NCBI RefSeq assembly: GCF_000235625.1
Contig: NZ_AGTR01000084.1
Location: forward strand, 1-64,000
Direction: 5' to 3'
Length of the DNA stretch: 64,000 bases
DNA from: Marinobacter manganoxydans MnI7-9
GTDB lineage: Bacteria; Pseudomonadota; Gammaproteobacteria; Pseudomonadales; Oleiphilaceae
Below, in pieces: positions 36,521 to 44,769 of the stretch; position 1 is the first letter of the stretch, and the number at the start of each line of letters is the position of its first letter. Below the pieces are notes generated by a model. It worked only from the letters and a program-made list of their open reading frames with translations. It did no database searches and was not told where the DNA came from. A program made the position numbers and the translations under genes.

Positions 36521-37243
36521 TCAGACCCCCAAATAGCCATCCAGCACCGACTGTTTTGCACTCAGTTCGTTGGCGCTGACTTCTTCCACAATCTGACCGT
36601 GCTCAACAACGTAATGACGGTCGGCTAACGGTGCTGCGAAGTGGAAATTCTGTTCAACCAGGACAATGGTCAGGCCCTTGTTTTTCAGGGCAATCAGGAC
36701 CTCTCCCAGCTTTTCTACAATAACCGGGGCCAGGCCCTCTGTGATCTCGTCCAGCAACAGCATGTTGGCGCCGGTGCGCAGAATACGCGCCATGGCCAGC
36801 ATCTGCTGTTCGCCTCCGGACAGCTTGGTGCCCTGGCTGAAGCGACGTTCATAAAGGTTGGGGAACATGTTGTAGATTTCTTCCAGGCTCATGCCGCCGC
36901 TACGCACAACTGGCGGTAGTGTCAGGTTTTCCTGGACACTGAGTGAGGAAAAAATGCCCCGATGTTCGGGGCAATACCCGACACCCAACCTGGCAATATG
37001 ATGAGGTGCACAGGACATTGTCTCCTCACCATTGATCATAATGGAGCCGGTGCGCCGGCCAACCATATTCATGATGGCTTTGAGCGTTGTGCTACGGCCC
37101 GCGCCATTGCGACCCAACAACGTCACCAGTTCCCCGCGGTTCACCACCATGTCGATGCCGTGGAGGATGTGAGATTCGCCGTAAAAGGCGTGCAATCCGG
37201 ACAGTCGCAGCTGTTCGTACTCGCGGTCGGATTTCGTGGTCAT
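36521..37243 (-). CDS. livF: Liv-type ABC ATPase LivF with altered Walker motifs
   Basis: A 240-residue ATPase with the LivF signature LSGGEQQMLAMARIL. Two key motifs differ from consensus: Walker A reads GRNGAGRST, with Arg in place of the usual Lys, and Walker B/D-loop reads LLLDEITEGLAP, with Ile for the usual Pro. The Arg form is seen in some LivF-type proteins, so the subunit may still work with the canonical LivG as partner. It overlaps livG by 4 bp and is followed by livK. Confidence 0.87.
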   Translation of the reverse strand: MTTKSDREYEQLRLSGLHAFYGESHILHGIDMVVNRGELVTLLGRNGAGRSTTLKAIMNMVGRRTGSIMINGEETMSCAPHHIARLGVGYCPEHRGIFSSLSVQENLTLPPVVRSGGMSLEEIYNMFPNLYERRFSQGTKLSGGEQQMLAMARILRTGANMLLLDEITEGLAPVIVEKLGEVLIALKNKGLTIVLVEQNFHFAAPLADRHYVVEHGQIVEEVSANELSAKQSVLDGYLGV

Positions 37244-38043
37244 TGCGCTGCCTCCGCCTGATCATTGTCGGCGGTGGTGCCGCGCTCGCCGCTACCATCA
37301 CTGCCCATATACACCTCGCGAACCCGTGGATCGCCGGAAACCGTCGCGTAATCGCCTTCGGTCAGAACAGCGCCCTGAGCCAGTACGGTGATGCGATCAC
37401 AGAGTTTGCTGACTACGCTGAGGTTGTGCTCAACCATCAGGACAGTTCGTCCTTCGGCAGCCTTGCGTACCAGTTCCACAACGCGATCAACGTCTTCCGA
37501 ACCCATGCCCTGGGTTGGCTCGTCCAGCAACAAAAGTTGGGGCTCCATGGCAAGCGTGGTGGCCAGTTCCAACGCCCGTTTGCGCCCGTACGCCAACTCA
37601 ACCGTGGTGGTGTTGGCGAATTCAGCCAGGCCCACGGCGTCCAGGAGCTCCATGCAACGCTGGTTGAGCTTGTGCAGGGAGTTACCGGATTTCCAGAAAC
37701 TGAAGGAGGTGCCCTCGAACGTCTGCAAGGCTACCCGGATGTTCTCCAGCGCGGTCATGTGTGGAAATACGGCTGAGATCTGAAACGAGCGAACAATGCC
37801 CTGGCGGGCGATGGCGGCGGACTTCATGGTGGTGATGTCCTGATCCTTGAACAGGATCTGGCCCCGGGTCGGGATCAGGAATTTGGTGAGCAGATTGAAG
37901 ACCGTGGTCTTGCCGGCACCATTGGGGCCGATCAGGGCGTGAATGTGGCCTTTCTGGACCTTCAGGTTCACGTCGTCGACCGCAACAAAGCCCTTGAATT
38001 CTTTGACAAGGTTACGGGTCTCCAGAACGTACTGTTCACTCAT
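37240..38043 (-). CDS. livG: Liv-type ABC ATPase LivG
   Basis: This 267-residue ATPase has a canonical Walker A GPNGAGKTT, signature-like VELAYGRKRALELATTLA and Walker B LLLLDEPTQGMG. The LivG-specific insert around RSFQISAVFPHMTALENI is present. A Ser/Gly/Asp-rich tail of about 20 residues is unusual. It heads the importer operon livG-livF-livK-livH-livM and has a palindromic operator-like site 54 bp upstream. Confidence 0.88.
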   Translation of the reverse strand: MSEQYVLETRNLVKEFKGFVAVDDVNLKVQKGHIHALIGPNGAGKTTVFNLLTKFLIPTRGQILFKDQDITTMKSAAIARQGIVRSFQISAVFPHMTALENIRVALQTFEGTSFSFWKSGNSLHKLNQRCMELLDAVGLAEFANTTTVELAYGRKRALELATTLAMEPQLLLLDEPTQGMGSEDVDRVVELVRKAAEGRTVLMVEHNLSVVSKLCDRITVLAQGAVLTEGDYATVSGDPRVREVYMGSDGSGERGTTADNDQAEAAQ

Positions 38044-38096
38044 GAGCCAATCTACCTTTGTTATTGTTGTGCGTTTTATCTGACTACCAGATTAGA

Positions 38097-38118
38097 TTGA
38101 CGTATACGTAAACGTCAA
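38097..38118. promoter_or_regulatory. Palindromic operator-like site upstream of livG
   Basis: The 22-bp sequence has core GACGTATACGTAAACGTC flanked by TT and AA and is nearly self-complementary. It resembles the TTTACGT-type sites reported for LiuR-like MerR regulators of branched-chain acyl catabolism. A related site (TTTACGTAAAGGTAAA) lies upstream of the acyl-CoA synthetase gene at 41053. No regulator gene of that type is in the window. Confidence 0.5.
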
Positions 38119-38121
38119 CAC

Positions 38122-38925
38122 TTAATTGCAGTTTTTAAGTACACTCTCGCTACGCAAAAAGTCGTATAGGAGTTCTACTACCTGGTCCTGCTTTTCCAGG
38201 TGTGGCGAGTGCCCCGCATCCTCGAGAAGAACGCCGCGGGCCTTTGGTCCGATGCCGGCAACGATATCCGTGACCTGCTCCGGCACTCCGTATTCGTCGT
38301 TTTCTCCCTGAATGATAATAGCCGGACATTCAATTGCCGCCAGCCAGCGACTGAAATCCATCGCCGCCTGAAACCCTTCGTCACGCCAGACTGTCTGCCA
38401 GGCGTTGAAAAGATCGTCAGTCCGGTTGCCGTGATAGCGCGCCAAACGATCCCGGATATCCGTCTCCCGGTAACGTACAGCCATTTCCTCGATACCAGCG
38501 AGGGTCAGGTGATCGGCATAGATGTGCGCCGCCATGGTCGCCAGCGCCTTTACACGGCCCCCCATGGTGCCGGCAGTCACGAGGGCAATGGAACCACCGT
38601 CGCTGTGCCCTATCAGCACCACATCCCTGATTTCGAGCTTGTCCAGGAGACGGGGCAACCACTGTTCGCCAGCTGTCTCAAGGTAATCGTGTGGGCGCGG
38701 GAGCTCTTCATCGGAAGAATGGCCATAGCCCTGACGATTGTAGATCAGCGCGTCGCAGCCGGTTGCTTTCGCGAGCTTTTCCGGAAACTTACGCCACAAG
38801 GCGATGCTGCCCAGGGACTCGTGGAGAAAAACCAGCACCGGCCCTTTCGGTTCCGCGTGCTGGATTCGCCTGACTTCCAGCTCAATACCGTCGCCTATCG
38901 GCACCATCATGTCACGAATCTGCAT
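38122..38925 (-). CDS. Alpha/beta hydrolase
   Basis: A 267-residue hydrolase with nucleophile elbow GHSDGGS, oxyanion motif HESLGS, acid in GENDEYG and catalytic His in AGHSPHLEKQ. No signal peptide is seen. It ends a three-gene unit with the thioesterase (4 bp gap) and the acyl-CoA synthetase. The substrate is unknown; ring-cleavage products or acyl esters are plausible in this context. Confidence 0.8.
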   Translation of the reverse strand: MQIRDMMVPIGDGIELEVRRIQHAEPKGPVLVFLHESLGSIALWRKFPEKLAKATGCDALIYNRQGYGHSSDEELPRPHDYLETAGEQWLPRLLDKLEIRDVVLIGHSDGGSIALVTAGTMGGRVKALATMAAHIYADHLTLAGIEEMAVRYRETDIRDRLARYHGNRTDDLFNAWQTVWRDEGFQAAMDFSRWLAAIECPAIIIQGENDEYGVPEQVTDIVAGIGPKARGVLLEDAGHSPHLEKQDQVVELLYDFLRSESVLKNCN

Positions 38926-38929
38926 GGGA

Positions 38930-39346
38930 TTACCGGTTTGGCGGAATTGAATAGGTCATGGTGGAGTGAGCAACCGGCTCTTCGGCACCTTCCGAGTAAA
39001 CGAACACTTCGCCCACGCCCATGGTACGGCCGACTTTCAGCATGGTGGCACGGGCCCAGATGGGCTGATGCGCCACCGGCTTGCGCAGAAAATTAATGTT
39101 CAGATTGGTGGTCACCGCCAGGGGAACCAGGCCAATCTTGCTCAACAGCGCCGCATAAAGGGTGACATCCGCCAGCCCCATCATGGCCGGCCCGGAGACG
39201 GTGCCCCCGGGCCTGAGATGCGCCTCATCCACTTCCAGTTTCATTTCTGCCCAGCCATCCCCGAGCTTCTGCAGGGTGCCGTAGGCCTCCCCCTGCGGAA
39301 ACTGCTCGTCAAGGAAGGCCTGCAGCTCTTCGAACGTAATGATCAT
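38930..39346 (-). CDS. PaaI-type hotdog-fold acyl-CoA thioesterase
   Basis: This 138-residue hotdog-fold protein has the PaaI/YbaW-like pattern HLRPGGTVSGPAMMGLADVT with the central helix, followed by TNLNINFLRKP. It should hydrolyse acyl-CoA, perhaps as a safety valve for the CoA ligase whose gene overlaps it by 4 bp. The usual catalytic Asp/Glu of the helix is likely the Asp in LADVT. It is cytosolic. Confidence 0.83.
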   Translation of the reverse strand: MIITFEELQAFLDEQFPQGEAYGTLQKLGDGWAEMKLEVDEAHLRPGGTVSGPAMMGLADVTLYAALLSKIGLVPLAVTTNLNINFLRKPVAHQPIWARATMLKVGRTMGVGEVFVYSEGAEEPVAHSTMTYSIPPNR

Positions 39347-40992
39347 GCGCCGATTTCTTCCTTGGCCTGATTACGCAGGACAAACCGCTGGATCTTGCCG
39401 CTGGGAGTCTTCGGCAGCTCATCGACAAACTCAATCTCCCGGGGGAAGGCGTGGGTCGAGAGCCTGCGACGAACCAACTCCTGCAGTTCGTCTTTCAGGG
39501 CCTGTTCGTCTCCAAGAGCGTAATCGCCCTTGATCACCACATAAGCCTTGATGATGGAACCGCGCTTTTCGTCCGGCTTGCCGACAACGCCGGACTCCGC
39601 CACAGCGGCGTGCTCAAGCAGCGTGCTCTCGACGTCTGCCGGTCCCACCCGGTAGCCGGCCGTGGTGATGATGTCATCATCCCTGCCACTGAAGGAGAAG
39701 TTGCCATTGCCGTGGTTGATGACCATGTCACCGGTGAGGTAGTAGCCGTTAACGAACGGGTCCTTTTCACCCCAGGTGTAACCGTCGAAGTGAAAAAGCG
39801 GGGACGCTTTTACGTCAACCGCCAGCTGACCAACTTCACCCTCGCCTACAACCTCGTTTTTCTCGTTCAGCGCGACCACCTTGTGGCCAGGAGAAGCATA
39901 GCCCATGGAGCCTTCACGGACCGGATGCGCCAGACCGTGGAAGTTGCAGCAGGTCATGCCAGTCTCGGTCTGGCCGTAATGATCTTTAACCGGGCAGTAG
40001 TGACGGTTGCGAATCCAGTTCACCACTTCCGGGTTCAGAGGCTCGCCGGCACTGCTGGCAACCCGAAGGCCCAGGTTCTCGCCTTCCGGCAGCACGTGAT
40101 CGTTTGCCTTGAGCAAACGGTAAGCCGTAGGCGCCGCAGCCAGGTTGGTGATCTTGTACTTGCGGATCATGTCGTAGGTGGATTCCGGGGTAAAACCACC
40201 CGGGTTGAAGTGCGTGGCGTGGCCCATCAGCAGCGGCCCAACCACGGCATAGTAAAGACCGTAGGCCCAACCGGGATCGGCCACGTTCCAGAACCTGTCA
40301 CCATCCTGCAGATCAATGGCGTATTTCATGTAAACGTAGAACGCCAACAGCGCTTTGGCCGGTACCGCAACCCCCTTGGACTTACCCACGGTGCCAGAAG
40401 TGAACATCTGCAGGAATGGATCGTCGCCCTTGATCATGACAGGCTCGAAATCGCTCGACTGGGCCGCCAGGGTCTCTTCGAAGTCAGGGATGTCCGCGCC
40501 AATCTCACTGGCGTTTACACCCACAATCGGCGGGCAGACCTTGACGTCGTTCAGCTTGGGATAGTTCTCCGGGTTGGTCACCACCAGCTTGGTGCTGGCT
40601 CGCTCGAACCGGTACTCAATGGCCCCGGAACCAAAGGCCGTGAACAGCGGCTGATACACGGCACCAGCACGCAGGGTTCCGGCGATAACGATCAGCAGCT
40701 CCGGAGTGCGCGGCAGGAGTGCAGCCACCCGGTCGCCCTTTCCGATGCCCTGGGATTTCAGATAATTGGCAAAACGCGCAGAGGCCTCTTTCAGCTCGGC
40801 GAAAGTCAGAGTGCCGTCACCGCCATCTTCGGTTTCGTAGTAAAGCGCAACCCGACTCGGGTCATCTGCCCATTTGTCGCAGATTTCGTGACAGACATTG
40901 AGCCCGCTATCCAGACGTCCATCCAGGATGTCCGCTTCCAGAGCAGCAGGATCGAAGTTGTTGTAAACGTCGGTATATTCCGGAAGGCTCAT
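39343..40992 (-). CDS. AMP-forming acyl-CoA synthetase
   Basis: A 549-residue ANL-superfamily ligase. It has the P-loop FTSGTVGKSKGVAVP, the ATP motif YGQTETGM, the hinge Asp in YLTGDMVI and the catalytic Lys in PKTPSGKIQRFV. It resembles acetoacetyl/medium-chain and benzoate-type synthetases. The ATG at 40992 is chosen for AGGAG seven bases before it. It leads the unit with the thioesterase and hydrolase, next to a liv-type importer, suggesting uptake and activation of an organic acid. Confidence 0.85.
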   Translation of the reverse strand: MSLPEYTDVYNNFDPAALEADILDGRLDSGLNVCHEICDKWADDPSRVALYYETEDGGDGTLTFAELKEASARFANYLKSQGIGKGDRVAALLPRTPELLIVIAGTLRAGAVYQPLFTAFGSGAIEYRFERASTKLVVTNPENYPKLNDVKVCPPIVGVNASEIGADIPDFEETLAAQSSDFEPVMIKGDDPFLQMFTSGTVGKSKGVAVPAKALLAFYVYMKYAIDLQDGDRFWNVADPGWAYGLYYAVVGPLLMGHATHFNPGGFTPESTYDMIRKYKITNLAAAPTAYRLLKANDHVLPEGENLGLRVASSAGEPLNPEVVNWIRNRHYCPVKDHYGQTETGMTCCNFHGLAHPVREGSMGYASPGHKVVALNEKNEVVGEGEVGQLAVDVKASPLFHFDGYTWGEKDPFVNGYYLTGDMVINHGNGNFSFSGRDDDIITTAGYRVGPADVESTLLEHAAVAESGVVGKPDEKRGSIIKAYVVIKGDYALGDEQALKDELQELVRRRLSTHAFPREIEFVDELPKTPSGKIQRFVLRNQAKEEIGA

Positions 40993-41052
40993 TCTCAACT
41001 CCTGTTGTTTTTATCATTGAAAGCACGGGTCAAGGTTTAGCACAGGCTTCAC

Positions 41053-41068
41053 TTTACGTAAAGGTAAA
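41053..41068. promoter_or_regulatory. Second copy of the liv-region operator-like motif
   Basis: TTTACGTAAAGGTAAA lies about 60 bp upstream of the acyl-CoA synthetase start. It shares the TACGTAAA core with the palindrome at 38097-38118, which suggests one regulator for both operons. One base breaks the symmetry of the right half. Confidence 0.45.
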
Positions 41069-41164
41069 CTTTAGACCAAAAAGGAAGAAATCTGTGTGGC
41101 TTTATGAGCAGGAAAAGCGGGTGCGACAGGCCTGCCGCACCCTTGAAGGGATCAAACACGAAAA

Positions 41165-42226
41165 TCAGGATTTCGGCGTAATCTTCCCGGGATGGCGGCT
41201 TGAAAGTATGTGGTGCAGGGAGTCGCATTCCACCATGGGATCATCGCAATTGACCACGATGTCGGAGCGGGCAATGACATAACCCTTGCCGGTGATGCTG
41301 TTTTTGATCACCTGGTACTCACCCTCTTCCTCAACCGAAGTGAATTCACCGATAAAACCCGTCTCTCTGAGGGAAACGGTTTCCAGCTTGTCGCCCGGCT
41401 TGATACTGCCTTCGTAGTTCATCAACGCCAGACGGGCGGACGTGCCAGTGCCCGTTGTGCTCCGACAGATCACCCCGGGATGCACATAGGTTGCCGAGCG
41501 GGACCGGTAATAGCCCTCTGCCACATGTTCCACAGGGCCCATGAAGTGCAGGAACGGCAGTGGCCCTACGTCGCCAAGCGTATAATGGGAAAAGCCCCGC
41601 TCTGCCTGAATCGCCTCGACAATGGCGTGGGCGGTTTCTGCGAGTTTGCGTTCTTCGTCCAGGGTCAGATCGAAGCCCATGCTGGCTGCATCCACCAGCG
41701 CATAAAAGCCGCCGCTGTATGCAACACTGTAGGTAATCTCGCCCAGCGAAGGCACGTCGATGGTGGCCTTGTAGGTGTGGATATAGCTGGGCAGACCCTC
41801 ACAGGTGATGGCTTCTACCACTCCGTCGTGCACCGTCGCCTCAATCTGGACCAGTCCGGCGGGCGATTCCAGTATAAAACTCTGCTGGCCTTCCTGTTTG
41901 GGCACAATGCCCGCTTCCAGCACCGCAGTAGCCGTGCAGATGGTGTTGGAGCCCGAGTAGATAGGGTAGCCCATGACTTCCATGATGATGTAACCGGCGG
42001 CAGCTCGCGGATCCGTGGGCGGCACCAACAGATCCACAGACATTTCCGGTATCCCGTAGGGCTCTTCCAGCAAAAGCCGGCGTAGACCGTCGGCGTCATC
42101 CCGCAGGTACTCCATCTGCGCTCGCACGGTATCACCGGGCAAAAGATCAATGCCACCGGTCACGATCCGGCTGACATCACCGCCGGCATGGGTATCCATC
42201 AACTGAATGGTAAGTTCCGGTTTCAT
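41165..42226 (-). CDS. Proline-racemase-superfamily protein with Ser/Thr active site
   Basis: This 353-residue protein has the duplicated fold of proline racemase, hydroxyproline epimerase and trans-3-hydroxyproline dehydratase. The first catalytic motif, normally MCGH, reads YSGSNT with Ser91 in place of Cys. The second, normally SPCGTGT, reads STTGTGT with Thr258 in place of Cys. Known dehydratases keep the first Cys and have Thr at the second place, so this Ser/Thr pair is unusual. Racemase activity is unlikely; a dehydratase or other lyase reaction is possible. The start overlaps the oxidoreductase stop by 1 bp (TGATG). Confidence 0.8.
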   Translation of the reverse strand: MKPELTIQLMDTHAGGDVSRIVTGGIDLLPGDTVRAQMEYLRDDADGLRRLLLEEPYGIPEMSVDLLVPPTDPRAAAGYIIMEVMGYPIYSGSNTICTATAVLEAGIVPKQEGQQSFILESPAGLVQIEATVHDGVVEAITCEGLPSYIHTYKATIDVPSLGEITYSVAYSGGFYALVDAASMGFDLTLDEERKLAETAHAIVEAIQAERGFSHYTLGDVGPLPFLHFMGPVEHVAEGYYRSRSATYVHPGVICRSTTGTGTSARLALMNYEGSIKPGDKLETVSLRETGFIGEFTSVEEEGEYQVIKNSITGKGYVIARSDIVVNCDDPMVECDSLHHILSSRHPGKITPKS

Positions 42227-43368
42227 CAAGCGCTCTCCAGTGACCAGGGTTGGCCGTGTTCTTCCCATTGTGAGTCGGGAACGATCACGATCTTGCCGAG
42301 ATAATTACTACCCCGGTTCACAAAATATTCTTCTGCCCGGTGCAGATCAGAGAGCCGAAACGCACCGTGCAGAACCGGTTTCAGTTGCCCTCCCCGGATC
42401 CAGGCCATAAGTTGTTCCGCCTCTTCGCGGGTGCCATGAGATACCCCGAAAATCTGTACCTGGTAGAGGTAGATCCGGGTCCACAGGATTTCGCTGATGT
42501 TGCCTCCACTTGCCCCTGCAATACTCAGTCGCGGGTAGGTGCTGCGGGCGTTCATATCGAAGATCATGGTATCGATGAACACATCGGTCATCTCTCCGCC
42601 CACCAGATCCATCACCGCATTAATGGGCTTGCCTCCGGTTTCCGCTTTCACCCGATCTACAAAGCTGTCCATATCGGAGCGATCCAGCACCGCCTCGGCG
42701 CCCAGTTCCAACAGCGCTGCCGCTTTGTCCTGTTTACTGAGAGCATAGGGAATAGCCCCCATAATTCGGCAAAGCTGGATCAGGGCCGTGCCAACGCCCC
42801 CGCTCGCGCCGGTCACCAGGACCCGCTCTCCGACCTTGATGTTGGCCGAGGTAAGCATGTGCATGGCGGTCTGGTAGGAACACATGCCCATGGACGCCAC
42901 TTCGGCATCCGCCAGTTCGGCATTGGGTATGTGATGGAACTGGTCAGCCGGCAGCGCTACGTATTCCGCGTAACCGCCGTCGGCACCGTGGCCGTAGTAA
43001 TCGGGCGTGAGATTGATGTCTCGGCGGTCATTGGCGTAGATGTTGAAATCCAGAAGGCCCCGTTCTCCAATGCGGGACTCATCCACACCGTCACCAACAG
43101 CCACAACGCGCCCGGCGATGTCGGCCCCCTGGATCCGCGGAAAAACCAGCGTGGGCTTGCCACCCATCTGGAAGGATGTCATTTCGCCTTTTTTGGTTGG
43201 ATACAGCCCTTCCCGTGCCTTGCGGTCGGTGTTGTTCTTCGCCGTTGCCGTAACCTGAACAAGCACCTGACCGGCTCCGGGCGCAGGAACAGGCACGTCC
43301 TTGTACTCCAGTTTATCGACATCACCGTGACCGGTAAGAACCATGGCTTTCATGGTGTTCGGGATCAT
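42226..43368 (-). CDS. Medium-chain NADPH:quinone-reductase-like oxidoreductase
   Basis: A member of the medium-chain dehydrogenase/reductase superfamily, about 380 residues. It has the GroES-like N domain and the nucleotide-binding motif VTGASGGVGTALIQL. The structural-zinc Cys cluster and catalytic zinc ligands of alcohol dehydrogenases are not apparent, so it is more like the quinone reductase/crotonyl-CoA reductase groups. It is translated just before the racemase-like gene, so the two probably act on one substrate. The start is placed at MIPNTMKAM; MKAM five codons on is possible. Confidence 0.8.
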   Translation of the reverse strand: MIPNTMKAMVLTGHGDVDKLEYKDVPVPAPGAGQVLVQVTATAKNNTDRKAREGLYPTKKGEMTSFQMGGKPTLVFPRIQGADIAGRVVAVGDGVDESRIGERGLLDFNIYANDRRDINLTPDYYGHGADGGYAEYVALPADQFHHIPNAELADAEVASMGMCSYQTAMHMLTSANIKVGERVLVTGASGGVGTALIQLCRIMGAIPYALSKQDKAAALLELGAEAVLDRSDMDSFVDRVKAETGGKPINAVMDLVGGEMTDVFIDTMIFDMNARSTYPRLSIAGASGGNISEILWTRIYLYQVQIFGVSHGTREEAEQLMAWIRGGQLKPVLHGAFRLSDLHRAEEYFVNRGSNYLGKIVIVPDSQWEEHGQPWSLESA

Positions 43369-43468
43369 GGGCTGACGATCCTCCCTGTTTGCTGAATTTC
43401 GGGTATTCAAAGAGGATAGGTGAGTTTACCGGGCGTGTCAGTGCGTGTTGCGGGTATCCATTATCAGA

Positions 43469-44572
43469 CTACCGGGCAATCACTTTATAGACAGGGCGCA
43501 GCTTGGGAATCTGCTTGAGTACCACCTGGATGACCGTCATCAGAGGCACCGCCAGGAGCACGCCCACCGGCCCCCAGAGCCAGCCCCAGAAGAAGATCGA
43601 GACGAAGATGATCACCGGATTGATTGCCATCCGAAAGCCGTGAATCCAGGGTTCGATAAAGAACCCGACCAGCGTGGTCAAACCGAGGAAGCCCAGTGGC
43701 GCAATGGCCATCATCCAGAACTCATCAAGGCTAATGGCTGAGACAATCGTCAGCATGGAGATAGAGAGAATAACCCCCAGATAGGGAATGAACCGCGCAA
43801 GCCCGGCGACCAGCCCCCACACAGCCGGATCCGGCAGCCCGACGGCCCAGCAGATCAGGCCCGTTGTGGTGCCGACGGCCAGGTTACTCAGGCCGAGAAC
43901 GCCCAGGTACTGGGCAATCTGATGCTGAGAATCGTGGGTAATCCGAAGCACGGTTTTCCGCTGATCAATGGGCAACTGACGGACAAAGTTCTTGATCAGA
44001 CGATCACCGCTCACCAACAGGAAATAGGTCAATGCCAGTGCCAAAGCCAGGCCAGCGATGCCGTTCCGGGCTTTGGTCATCAACTGGTTGCGCCATGAAT
44101 CCGTCTGCAGAACAACCGTCGTTGGCTGTTGCCTTTCTGACTCCGAGAGCTCCTCAACGGACTTTTCAACCTGTTCCGCAGACTCGGAGACTCTGGCGAT
44201 CTGGCGACTGATTTCGCTCTCGCCCACCAACAGCCTCGATATCCCCTGGGGCACTTCCTCAACCCACTTGAGGGCAGGCGTCGCGACGGCCAGTGTAATG
44301 CCGACGATGCCGGCGAGCACCAGGAGCACAAACACCAGGGAGCTGATCATCCGGGGAACTCGCCACTTAACGTATGCCTTTTTGACCAGGGGCGAGAGCA
44401 GCAGGCTCGTCATTACCGCAAGAATGATGGGCAGGACAATCTGATGAGCAACGTACAGGGTGTACAGGATTCCCAGGCCGAACAAACCGTATATCGGCGT
44501 GGCAAGATCCGATGAAATCAGCAGGCGCTTGTTCTCACCCGCCGGTTCCTTATTTGTGGATTGGTCTTCCAT
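43469..44572 (-). CDS. AI-2E/PerM family membrane protein
   Basis: A 367-residue protein with seven or eight hydrophobic helices. A polar periplasmic or coiled segment (about 120-165, Glu/Ser/Gln-rich) follows the second pair, and the C terminus has the family pattern GLARFIPYLGVILS and FIEPWIHGFRM. Members export small molecules or act as ion antiporters; only a few are characterised. It stands alone with a terminator upstream for the preceding operon. Confidence 0.83.
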   Translation of the reverse strand: MEDQSTNKEPAGENKRLLISSDLATPIYGLFGLGILYTLYVAHQIVLPIILAVMTSLLLSPLVKKAYVKWRVPRMISSLVFVLLVLAGIVGITLAVATPALKWVEEVPQGISRLLVGESEISRQIARVSESAEQVEKSVEELSESERQQPTTVVLQTDSWRNQLMTKARNGIAGLALALALTYFLLVSGDRLIKNFVRQLPIDQRKTVLRITHDSQHQIAQYLGVLGLSNLAVGTTTGLICWAVGLPDPAVWGLVAGLARFIPYLGVILSISMLTIVSAISLDEFWMMAIAPLGFLGLTTLVGFFIEPWIHGFRMAINPVIIFVSIFFWGWLWGPVGVLLAVPLMTVIQVVLKQIPKLRPVYKVIAR

Positions 44573-44591
44573 GATGAAGCCTGTATACCGT

Positions 44592-44624
44592 GAAAAAAAG
44601 CTGGCCCGGTAAATCCAGGCCAGT
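44592..44624 (-). terminator. Intrinsic terminator of the T6SS island
   Basis: Read on the minus strand, CTGGCC and GGCCAG (44618-44623 and 44601-44606) form a stem with an 11-nt loop, followed by CTTTTTTT. It lies about 150 bp after the SUMF1-like gene and ends the island transcript before the PerM-type gene. Confidence 0.75.
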
Positions 44625-44769
44625 GTTAAAAACGGTCAGTCTACCTTCACCATGGCGCGAGCGCACCCGGGAGAGGGTTACGCGGGGTTCACTTGAAGCA
44701 AAAACCGAAGTTTCGAAAACGAAATGTAAGCTCGGCACTTCAATTTTTTTGACGGATTCCTGTCATTCC

